DNA of 5,596 nucleotides from Sphingobacteriaceae bacterium (GTDB lineage Bacteria > Bacteroidota > Bacteroidia > Sphingobacteriales > Sphingobacteriaceae): NCBI GenBank assembly GCA_025450155.1, contig JANWIB010000086.1, positions 1 to 5,596 of the forward strand, written 5' to 3'. A program made the position numbers and the translations under genes. Position 1 is the first letter of the stretch; each line of letters opens with the position of its first letter. A model generated the notes under the pieces. The model did not search any database, was not told the origin of the DNA, and worked only from the letters and a program-made list of their open reading frames with translations. Below are positions 1 through 5,596 of this stretch, in pieces.

Positions 1-795
1 AACCTGCCTTTCGGGCAGTTGACGCCCGATGATGTTGTAATAGTTCTGGGAATTGGAAAAGAGTGTTTAAAAGGATATAATCAACCCAATCCTATCATAG
101 CAGGCATCGGCTTAATGACACATCCGGCCGAGTGGCCTGGATTATTCTTAGAATATCCTGTGAAGGTTTACTTACAGCATTCTGCCTGGACTTTAAATAT
201 ATATAAGAAATTTTATGGAGAAAGTTGCGCCCTCTGGCCAGCAGGAATAGATGTGATAAAATGGTCTCCTGTAAAGAAGGAGAAAGAAAATGATATACTG
301 ATCTATAATAAGGTAATGTGGAAAGACCAATCAACGGGCAGTAACTTATTAAAACAGGTTGAGAGTTATATCGAATCAAAAGGAATGACATATAAAACCA
401 TAAACTATGGCAGTTATCAAGCAAAAGAGTATTTAGAGCTACTGAGAAATAGTAAAGCCATGATTTTCTTATGCGAGCATGAAAGCCAGGGATTAGCCTA
501 TCAGGAGTGTTTAGCAACCGATGTGCCTGTTTTAGCATGGGACCAGGGCCAGTGGCTCGATCCGAACCGATTTAAGTGGGGAGAAAATGAGGTGGAAGCC
601 TCTTCCATCCCATACTTTGATGATAGATGCGGAATGCGTTTTCGCAATTTTGACGAATTTAGTTCTAAGCTCTCAAAGTTTTGGGCGAAAGTTAGCCAGC
701 GTGTATTTTCGCCAAGGCAGTTCATCCTTGAGAATCTCACATTAGAAAAAAGTGCCCAACGAATGGTAGACATTGTCAAATCCATAAGCCCATGA
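1..795 (+). CDS. GT-B glycosyltransferase, GT1/GT4-like (5'-truncated by window edge)
   Basis: Probable cytoplasmic glycosyltransferase that transfers a sugar from a nucleotide-sugar donor to a growing glycan. The frame is open from the first base and reads NLPFGQLTPDDVVIV, so the TTG at position 19 is probably an internal leucine and the true start lies upstream. The 264 visible codons hold the end of the N-terminal Rossmann domain and the whole C-terminal domain. Numbered from the first codon here, a WPAGID block (79-84) marks the inter-domain linker typical of GT4-like enzymes, and a strand NDILIYNK (97-104) opens the donor domain. CEHESQGLAYQE carries an E-x7-E pair (E161, E169), followed by VPVLAWDQG and LDPN (to about 189), the usual nucleotide-sugar binding region. 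It ends in an ATGA overlap with the next gene. Donor and acceptor cannot be read from the sequence. The family assignment is fairly sure and the specificity is unknown. Confidence 0.85.
   Translation, partial: NLPFGQLTPDDVVIVLGIGKECLKGYNQPNPIIAGIGLMTHPAEWPGLFLEYPVKVYLQHSAWTLNIYKKFYGESCALWPAGIDVIKWSPVKKEKENDILIYNKVMWKDQSTGSNLLKQVESYIESKGMTYKTINYGSYQAKEYLELLRNSKAMIFLCEHESQGLAYQECLATDVPVLAWDQGQWLDPNRFKWGENEVEASSIPYFDDRCGMRFRNFDEFSSKLSKFWAKVSQRVFSPRQFILENLTLEKSAQRMVDIVKSISP
792..795 (+). other. ATGA stop/start overlap (first and second glycosyltransferase genes)
   Basis: ATG at 792-794 overlaps TGA at 793-795. The 20 bases upstream contain no purine-rich ribosome binding site, so terminating ribosomes probably re-initiate here. 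This fixes the start of the second gene, since its first residues (MRIVLL) form the expected first beta strand. Confidence 0.85.
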
Positions 796-1811
796 GAATA
801 GTACTACTTATGGATCCGGGTATCTCTGTACCTCCGCCACAATATGGTGGTCATGAGCGTTTGGTCTACATGTTTGCAGAAGAATATACAAAACTGGGAC
901 ATGAAGTTACTTTATTAGCCGGTCCTGGTTCATTCTGCAGTGGAAAAACGCTAACTTTTGGAACAAATGATCTAAAGCGATCAAAATTTCAAAAGCAGAA
1001 AGAATTAGTATACATATGGAACCTGTTCATAAAAAAAGCAGGAGAATTTGATCTGATCCATAATTTTGGGCGGCTTTTATATCTTCTTCCTATTTTAAAT
1101 CATAAAGTCAATAAAATCATGACTTATGGACGCCCGGTTTCTACCAAGGGGATTCGATTAATAACTACTCTACCCAACAAGAATTTAACGTTTACAGCCT
1201 GTAGCGATTATTGTGTTTCCACCGGAAATGTTGTTGGCAAATGGAAAACAGTTTACAACGCTATTGATTTTTCCCAGTATCAGTTAAGAGAAAAAGTAGA
1301 CCAAGACGCTCCTTTAATGTTTTTAGGACGAATGGATAAAATTAAGGGATTACATACGGCAATTGAGGTAGCAAAGGCTACAGGTAACGTTTTATGGATT
1401 GGGGGAAATATACCCGATACGTCGGATAATTATGCTTACTATAAAGAAAAGATAGAACCTCAATTTGATGAAAAACAAATTATCTACCTGGGAGCGCTGA
1501 ATGATGAGCAAAAAAATGAGTATCTGGGGCAGGCAAAGGCATTACTCTTTCCAATAGAGTGGGATGAGCCTTTTGGTATGGTGATGGTAGAAGCCATGGC
1601 TTGTGGAACTCCCGTCATTGGTTTTAGCCGTGGTTCAGTTCCCGAGGTGATTGATGAATTTAAAACGGGTATTCGAGTTGCTACAAAGCAGCAAATGATT
1701 GAAGCTATAGAAAAAATTTATACAATAGATCGAACACAGTGTCGTGAAACGGCCCGGCATAGATTTGACGTTGCTGTAATAGCCGCAGAATACCTTGCAT
1801 TAGTTCGTTGA
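792..1811 (+). CDS. Glycosyltransferase family 4 protein
   Basis: Retaining-type GT-B glycosyltransferase of 339 residues, expected in the cytoplasm or at the inner face of the membrane, adding one sugar to a lipid-linked oligosaccharide. The N-terminal domain opens with strand MRIVLLMDPG and a PPPQYGGHERLV glycine-rich loop (14-25). The linker has VYNAID (154-159). The donor domain begins with LMFLGRMDKIKG (175-186), where the R and K of the GRxxxxKG motif would contact the donor phosphates. The acceptor/donor loop EPFGMVMVEAMACGTPVIG has the E-x7-E pair (E259, E267), followed by GSVPEVI (281-287). These are the standard GT4 landmarks, in the right order. The length is slightly short for the family but looks complete. 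Its ATG overlaps the previous stop as ATGA and its TGA overlaps the next start as TTGA, so it sits mid-operon and is probably translationally coupled. No Shine-Dalgarno sequence precedes it. The sugar transferred is unknown. Confidence 0.93.
   Translation: MRIVLLMDPGISVPPPQYGGHERLVYMFAEEYTKLGHEVTLLAGPGSFCSGKTLTFGTNDLKRSKFQKQKELVYIWNLFIKKAGEFDLIHNFGRLLYLLPILNHKVNKIMTYGRPVSTKGIRLITTLPNKNLTFTACSDYCVSTGNVVGKWKTVYNAIDFSQYQLREKVDQDAPLMFLGRMDKIKGLHTAIEVAKATGNVLWIGGNIPDTSDNYAYYKEKIEPQFDEKQIIYLGALNDEQKNEYLGQAKALLFPIEWDEPFGMVMVEAMACGTPVIGFSRGSVPEVIDEFKTGIRVATKQQMIEAIEKIYTIDRTQCRETARHRFDVAVIAAEYLALVR
1808..1811 (+). other. TTGA stop/start overlap (second and third glycosyltransferase genes)
   Basis: TTG at 1808-1810 overlaps the TGA at 1809-1811. 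No Shine-Dalgarno sequence is visible upstream. The arrangement is the TTG version of the common ATGA coupling junction, and it explains how a weak start codon could be used efficiently. Confidence 0.78.
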
Positions 1812-3040
1812 AAGCAGTTCTCATTACTTCAGGGCAACCGTCTTTAAATCCCAGGTTGGTAAAAGAAGCTGATGCTTTATCTGATGCAGGGTGGTCTGTT
1901 ACTGTTCTCTATCAATATTGGAATGAATGGGGAACCCAATTGGATGCAACATTGCTTCCCGGTAAGCAATGGAAAGCGATAAGGGTGGGAGGGGCTCCGC
2001 GAAATGGAAAGTTAATCTATTGGGTGACCCGTTTGCTGTTTAAATACATTCGGATTTTAGCAAACAGCAAGCTTTTTTTTAGTTATCTGGCAGAACTCAG
2101 CTTATCCAGATGCTCTTTGTTATTATACAGGAACGCCCTGAAATATAAGGCAGACCTGTATATTGGGCATAATTTAGGAGCATTACCTGCGGTTTGTAAA
2201 GCAGCGCAGTATCATCATGCCCGATGCGGATTTGATGCAGAGGACCTTCACCGGCAGGAAGTAACAGATGAACAAAATAGCATAGATTTTAAGATCAAAA
2301 AATATACAGAGGATAAGTATTTTAAAAAGCTAGACTACATTACGACTGCCAGCCCGTTAATTTCAGAACAGTATAAAAAAGAGTACCCGGCTTTAACATT
2401 TCATACAATCTTAAATGTTTTCCCTGCAATACCAATAGCACCTCCTGCAACTAAAAACCCTCAACCACTTAAGCTTTTTTGGTTTTCGCAAACTATTGGC
2501 CGAAACCGTGGATTAGAAGAAGTATTTGTAGCACTGGCCCGATTAAATACCATTCCTATTGAGCTTCATCTGTTAGGTAATATGGGGCAAGTGGATAAGG
2601 CTTTTTTTGAAATATTTGCTACTGAAAATAACTTAAAAGCAGACCAGATATATTATCACAGCCCCATTCCGTCTGAAGAAATAATCTCCTTTGCTTCCAG
2701 ATTTGATGCGGGATTGGCCACAGAAACCGGACTGCCATTAAACAGGGATATTTGTTTAACCAATAAAATATTTACTTACATCCAGGCAGGTTTAGCTGTA
2801 ATAGCCAGTAACACTTCAGCACAAAAAGCACTTTTGAATACTTACCCGGACATGGGTTTTATTTATGCTAAAGGTGATAGCCTGGATTTGAGTAATATAA
2901 TTGAGCTATACAATAAAGATAAAAACTTATTACTCCAGCATCGTATAAATGCTTTTCAGTATGGAATGAAGCAATTGAACTGGAATTCAGAACAAGTTAA
3001 ATTTTTAAAGATAATTGAGGATACAGTTTGTAGAAAATGA
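1808..3040 (+). CDS. Divergent GT-B glycosyltransferase (GT4-like), TTG start
   Basis: Likely cytoplasmic glycosyltransferase of 410 residues. The opening strand and loop KAVLITSGQPSLNPRLVKEA (2-21) and the GFDAEDLHRQE block (141-151) match, from memory, a glycosyltransferase group common in Bacteroidota polysaccharide loci. A hydrophobic, arginine-rich stretch (about 71-112) may aid membrane contact. The donor domain opens at LKLFWFSQTIGRNRGLEE (221-238), continues with IELHLLGNMG (251-260), and ends in LTNKIFTYIQAGLAVIAS (317-334), the positional counterpart of the GT4 acceptor/donor loop. That loop lacks the usual E-x7-E pair: I315 and T323 stand where the glutamates would be. The TTG start at 1808 is supported by three facts: the next internal Met is residue 259, an in-frame TGA lies at 1766-1768, and no ATG or GTG lies between that stop and the TTG. 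It overlaps its neighbours at both ends (TTGA upstream, ATGA downstream). Substrates are unknown. Confidence 0.88.
   Translation: MKAVLITSGQPSLNPRLVKEADALSDAGWSVTVLYQYWNEWGTQLDATLLPGKQWKAIRVGGAPRNGKLIYWVTRLLFKYIRILANSKLFFSYLAELSLSRCSLLLYRNALKYKADLYIGHNLGALPAVCKAAQYHHARCGFDAEDLHRQEVTDEQNSIDFKIKKYTEDKYFKKLDYITTASPLISEQYKKEYPALTFHTILNVFPAIPIAPPATKNPQPLKLFWFSQTIGRNRGLEEVFVALARLNTIPIELHLLGNMGQVDKAFFEIFATENNLKADQIYYHSPIPSEEIISFASRFDAGLATETGLPLNRDICLTNKIFTYIQAGLAVIASNTSAQKALLNTYPDMGFIYAKGDSLDLSNIIELYNKDKNLLLQHRINAFQYGMKQLNWNSEQVKFLKIIEDTVCRK
3037..3040 (+). other. ATGA stop/start overlap (third glycosyltransferase to first acyltransferase)
   Basis: ATG at 3037-3039 overlaps TGA at 3038-3040. A GAGGA lies at 3017-3021, but 15 bases of spacing is too long for a normal ribosome binding site, so coupling is the more likely route of initiation. 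Confidence 0.82.
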
Positions 3041-4137
3041 TCAATACGAAAGAAAATACAATAAAAGTATTAGACGGATTAAGAGGGATTGCTGCACTGT
3101 ATGTATTGGTTCATCATGCCCGTTTATTACTAACTCAACCTTATTATCAGGGATTTTTGAAGAACCCTGAACAGTATAATATAATAGACAAGTTTTTGGT
3201 GTATTTTTTTTCCTTGTTCAAATTTGGCCACGAAGCCGTTATTTTATTTTTTGTTCTTTCAGGATTTGTTATTCATTTAAACCAGGCCAGAACTCTAGCG
3301 CAACCGCAGAGTACGAAGTTTTCTCTCAAAAACTATCTGTTTAAACGAATCGTTCGTATTTATCCTACCCTCATTACATCATTTGTTTTGATCGTTATAT
3401 TAGATTTTTGCTACTTTTTTATACATTCTGGAAATTGGGATGTTATTTCCCAGAAATATTCTGTCGCCACATTTTTTTATGATTTTTTTTTAGTGCCAGA
3501 CAGCCCTATATGGGGACATAATTTTCCAGTTTGGTCTTTAAAACATGAGTGGTTTTTTTATCTCTTATATCCACTTTTATTTTTAGTCAATAAGAAAAAC
3601 GTATTTCTTGGGCTATTTCTTCCAGTCCTGCTCTATTCATTATATATAGGAGGATTGAAGATGCCTTTTATTGGGGCTGCTTGTTATACTCTTTTAATTT
3701 GGTGGCTTGGCTCTATTTTGGCAGATATTTATTGTCAAAGGATTCATATTCCTATACAGTGGGGAGCTGCTTTGGTTCCAATATCCTTAGTAGTTATATT
3801 CATTTTTAAATCAATAAGTACTCCTTTTTACGACCTTTTGCTGGGATTGCTGTTTACGGGTGTACTTGCTATGATATTAACTAACAAATTTTCAGCCTTA
3901 AGCCGTTTTTTATCTAAATTCAGTATAATAGGAACGTTTTCTTACTCGCTATATTTACTTCATTTTCCAATCCTGAGCTTTTTTAGATTGCTGATTGTTG
4001 ATAACAGTCCAACGAAATCGCTACCCTATCATCTTTGGTATGTCTTAATATCCTGTATAATTACCGTTCCTGTAATTTATCTGATTTATTACTATACAGA
4101 AAGAGTAGCAATAAATTATAAAAAGAAAATTTCTTAA
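3037..4137 (+). CDS. Membrane acyltransferase, acyltransferase-3 family (OafA/YrhL-like)
   Basis: Integral inner-membrane O-acyltransferase of 366 residues with about ten hydrophobic segments. It probably moves an acyl group, often acetyl from acetyl-CoA, onto a hydroxyl of a surface glycan. The family landmarks are in order. LDGLRGIAALYVLVHH has R16 and H27, the spacing of the essential Arg/His pair in this family. FFVLSGFVIH lies at 71-80. FKRIVRIYP (102-110) is the RxxRxxP block. VWSLKHEWFFYLLYP (165-179) carries the conserved W-S-L-x-x-E (E171) and Y175. FSYSLYLLHFPI (301-312) is the C-terminal helix signature. There is no SGNH esterase domain fused at the C-terminus, so this is the membrane-only form. 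The ATG overlaps the previous TGA (ATGA). The only TAA stop in the window ends it, 12 bases before a second acyltransferase. Very T-rich, with several T runs including nine in a row at 3483-3491. The acyl group and target sugar cannot be told. Confidence 0.93.
   Translation: MINTKENTIKVLDGLRGIAALYVLVHHARLLLTQPYYQGFLKNPEQYNIIDKFLVYFFSLFKFGHEAVILFFVLSGFVIHLNQARTLAQPQSTKFSLKNYLFKRIVRIYPTLITSFVLIVILDFCYFFIHSGNWDVISQKYSVATFFYDFFLVPDSPIWGHNFPVWSLKHEWFFYLLYPLLFLVNKKNVFLGLFLPVLLYSLYIGGLKMPFIGAACYTLLIWWLGSILADIYCQRIHIPIQWGAALVPISLVVIFIFKSISTPFYDLLLGLLFTGVLAMILTNKFSALSRFLSKFSIIGTFSYSLYLLHFPILSFFRLLIVDNSPTKSLPYHLWYVLISCIITVPVIYLIYYYTERVAINYKKKIS
3483..3491 (+). repeat. Homopolymer run of nine T inside the first acyltransferase gene
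   Basis: Nine consecutive T span codons 149-152 (Asp-Phe-Phe-Leu), just ahead of the conserved W-S-L-x-x-E loop. A run of seven T lies only four bases before it (3472-3478), and other runs occur at 3204-3211 (eight T) and 3553-3559 (seven T). Loss or gain of one T would shift the frame and remove the second half of the protein. The runs follow naturally from Phe-rich membrane helices written with TTT codons, so any role in switching is a guess. Confidence 0.5.
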
Positions 4138-4149
4138 TCGCATTATCAA

Positions 4150-5364
4150 ATGCTGACATCTAAAGCGTCTCCCCCCTCCAAAAATTTTTATCTGGAAAGT
4201 ATAAGAGGCTTAGCAGCTCTTGCTGTATTTATATGCCATCTATTTGCCCAAGTACCTGAAATAAATAGCAGGAAAAGTCATTTAACCAGTTTGTTTTCAA
4301 ATTGGGGAACGGAATCTGTTTTTATTTTTTTTGTATTATCTGGATTGGTTATACATATGTCTTTTGAAAATAGGTCTACAGGCAAAATCGAATTTATAAA
4401 AAGCCGCATCATTCGCCTGCACCCAATTTTAATTATATGCATAGTATCCTCTGTTCTGATTGATTCCTATTTATTTAACCTTAAATTTTCATGGCATCAA
4501 TTCATTGGGAATATAATACCAGCTAGTAGTGCGGGCGATAGGTATTTCCCTTTATATAAAAGTAATCCGGTAATATGGAGCCTTTCTTTTGAACTATTCT
4601 TTTATTTAATATTTGCCATATTCTGTATTTCTAACAAAAAAATACTTCATCAGAGAATGTGGATTTGGTTAGGAATAAGTTTTATAAGCATTTATCTGCA
4701 ATTTAGCAGTATTGCCTTTTCTCCTATAATCAGCTATGTGATTAAAATATTTTCATTTTCTTGTATATGGCTCGTTGGATTTTTTATATGGAAGTATAGA
4801 CATACAGTGAATACTAATAAATATTTTGCCATTTTATCACTTTTTTCGCTTCCATTGTTTTCTCGCCTACACATTTTACCTACCTATTATGACCCATTAA
4901 AGTACTTTCTATTTGCTGTAGGGAGTTGGCCATTCTTTCAATATATTATTTCTATTCATAATTCATCACTCAAGCATCTCCTGTCAAAAAGCAATAAAAT
5001 TATTTTCTTTTATATAATACTTTATTTTTCATCAATCACCATTTTATGGTTTGATAATAGCTACTCTTTAATGGTAAAGATTTTATACCTTTTATTTCCA
5101 TTAGTAGCGTTGTTAATATTAGTGTTTGTTGAGAAGTGGGTGAGATATTGCGTTCACAAAGCATTACCACCCTTTATTTATCTCGGGACAATATCTTACA
5201 GTTTATATTTAATCCATTTTCCTATTATTATTTTATTTGTCCATTTAAGGGATACGCATGTTTCTCTGAAGATTTTATTCGTTTTGGTAACTATCGCATT
5301 ATCAACATACTTTTTAGAGTACAAGTTGCAGCCATTTATAAATCAACGACTTAAAAAGTCTTGA
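4150..5364 (+). CDS. Second membrane acyltransferase, acyltransferase-3 family (OafA/YrhL-like)
   Basis: Polytopic O-acyltransferase of 404 residues, related to but clearly different from the gene before it. The motifs are YLESIRGLAALAVFICH, with R19 and H30 (the same Arg-x10-His spacing as its neighbour); FFVLSGLVIHM (60-70); KSRIIRLHP (84-92), the RxxRxxP block; VIWSLSFELFFYLIF (141-155) with W-S-L-x-x-E (E148) and Y152; and ISYSLYLIHFPII (348-360) near the C-terminus. About ten to twelve hydrophobic segments fill the rest, and no SGNH domain is fused. The two proteins share these motif blocks but little between them, so they look like old paralogues or independent acquisitions rather than a recent duplication, and probably modify different positions or use different acyl donors. 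The ATG at 4150 is the first start after the previous stop and no Shine-Dalgarno sequence lies in the spacer. It ends in a TTGA overlap with the next gene. The coding sequence is strongly AT-rich. Confidence 0.93.
   Translation: MLTSKASPPSKNFYLESIRGLAALAVFICHLFAQVPEINSRKSHLTSLFSNWGTESVFIFFVLSGLVIHMSFENRSTGKIEFIKSRIIRLHPILIICIVSSVLIDSYLFNLKFSWHQFIGNIIPASSAGDRYFPLYKSNPVIWSLSFELFFYLIFAIFCISNKKILHQRMWIWLGISFISIYLQFSSIAFSPIISYVIKIFSFSCIWLVGFFIWKYRHTVNTNKYFAILSLFSLPLFSRLHILPTYYDPLKYFLFAVGSWPFFQYIISIHNSSLKHLLSKSNKIIFFYIILYFSSITILWFDNSYSLMVKILYLLFPLVALLILVFVEKWVRYCVHKALPPFIYLGTISYSLYLIHFPIIILFVHLRDTHVSLKILFVLVTIALSTYFLEYKLQPFINQRLKKS
5361..5364 (+). other. TTGA stop/start overlap (second acyltransferase to last glycosyltransferase)
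   Basis: TTG at 5361-5363 overlaps TGA at 5362-5364, the second junction of this kind in the window. The preceding bases (CTTAAAAAGTC) hold no ribosome binding site. Confidence 0.78.
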
Positions 5365-5596
5365 AGCACATTCTTATTATCTCGCCCTATTTTCCACCCT
5401 CCAATGCTGCTGATATGCAAAGGATCAGGATGAGTTTGCCGTATTTTGAAAGTTTTAACTGGTCTGCAGAAGTAGTAGTTGTTCACCCTCGTCATTCTGA
5501 AATGGTGAAGGACACGTTATTGGAAAAATCACTGCCCCCAAATAGTAAAATACACTATATAGAAGCATTTTCTAAAAAATGGACATCGAAGTTTGG
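5361..5596 (+). CDS. Glycosyltransferase, N-terminal part (3'-truncated by window edge), TTG start
   Basis: Start of a further probable GT-B glycosyltransferase, with 78 complete codons before the window ends. The frame opens at TTG 5361, overlapping the previous TGA as TTGA, and stays open to the end. It reads MKHILIISPYFPPSNAADMQ, then RIRMSLPYFESFNWSAEVVVVHP and IHYIEAFSKKWTSKF. This is a first beta strand (3-8), a proline-rich loop, a helix and a second strand (37-42), the N-terminal half of a Rossmann domain as in GT4-like enzymes. From memory, the SPYFPPSNAADMQR pattern is common in Bacteroidota glycosyltransferases. An in-frame TAA at 5352-5354 limits the start to 5355 or later. The first ATG (5415, residue 19) would delete the first strand and loop, so TTG is preferred. 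The catalytic C-terminal domain is outside the window, so neither the subfamily nor the substrate can be assigned. Confidence 0.82.
   Translation, partial: MKHILIISPYFPPSNAADMQRIRMSLPYFESFNWSAEVVVVHPRHSEMVKDTLLEKSLPPNSKIHYIEAFSKKWTSKF

Noticed and set aside
3..28. Two small competing hairpins near the left edge (CTGCC/GGCAG at 4-18 and CGGGC/GCCCG at 12-28), resembling a terminator or attenuator.
   Set aside because: The stems are only five base pairs, no T run follows, and the region is coding in an open frame. Probably chance.
74..81. A TATAAT-like sequence (GATATAATC) that could be read as a promoter -10 box.
   Set aside because: It is inside a coding sequence with no convincing -35 partner, is not the Bacteroidota-type -7 element, and such strings are frequent in AT-rich DNA.
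95..538. A 147-codon open frame on the minus strand inside the first glycosyltransferase gene.
   Set aside because: It lies opposite a gene with clear GT motifs, shows no recognisable domain, and overlaps a second minus-strand frame (501-785) of the same kind. Both look like antisense shadows.
4138..4149. The only intergenic gap, as a possible promoter, terminator or small RNA site.
   Set aside because: Twelve bases (TCGCATTATCAA) are too short for such an element, and no ribosome binding site is visible in it.
5136..5354. A 72-codon plus-strand frame within the end of the second acyltransferase gene.
   Set aside because: It overlaps the conserved SYSLYLIHFPI segment of the acyltransferase in another frame and has no family signature. 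It shares a frame with the last glycosyltransferase gene, but a TAA at 5352-5354 separates them, so it is not an N-terminal extension of that gene.
3037..5364. The two polytopic membrane proteins as possible O-antigen polymerase (Wzy) or flippase (Wzx).
   Set aside because: Both have the full set of acyltransferase-3 motifs: the N-terminal Arg/His pair, RxxRxxP, W-S-L-x-x-E and SYSLYLxHFPI. Wzy and Wzx do not carry these.

Overview
The window is a dense, single-direction gene block on the + strand. It reads as the interior of a surface-polysaccharide (O-antigen, capsule or exopolysaccharide) biosynthesis locus. Six protein genes fill it almost completely. In order they are a glycosyltransferase cut by the left edge (1-795), a GT4-type glycosyltransferase (792-1811), a second, divergent GT-B glycosyltransferase (1808-3040), two consecutive membrane acyltransferases of the OafA/YrhL type (3037-4137 and 4150-5364), and the start of another glycosyltransferase running off the right edge (5361-5596). 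I see no RNA gene, insertion sequence, CRISPR array, terminator or convincing promoter. The only non-coding stretch is 12 bases (4138-4149).

The organism is most likely a member of the Bacteroidota. This is inferred from the low GC content, the lack of Shine-Dalgarno sequences before the starts, and the wording of several conserved blocks. Those blocks include the SGQPSLNPRLVKEADAL opening of the third gene, its FDAEDLHR block and the SPYFPPSNAADMQR opening of the last gene, which I recall as typical of glycosyltransferases from that phylum. No ribosomal or housekeeping gene is present to confirm this, so the genus is left open.

The genes are packed as one operon. Four of the five junctions are 4-base stop/start overlaps. 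Two are ATGA (792, 3037) and two are TTGA (1808, 5361), where TTG is the start codon. The fifth junction, between the two acyltransferases, has a 12-base spacer and the only TAA stop. Translational coupling through the cluster is the natural reading.

Functionally, the cytoplasmic glycosyltransferases would add sugars one at a time to a lipid-linked repeat unit. The two integral-membrane acyltransferases would decorate it with O-acyl (often O-acetyl) groups. Having two different acyltransferases suggests two modification sites or two acyl groups. No flippase (Wzx), polymerase (Wzy), export gene or initiating sugar-phosphate transferase lies in the window, so the polymer type and the exact sugars cannot be assigned. 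I found no clearly new system. The points most worth a second look are the paired acyltransferases, the unusual TTG-based overlaps, the missing acceptor-loop glutamates in the third gene and the long T tracts in the first acyltransferase.
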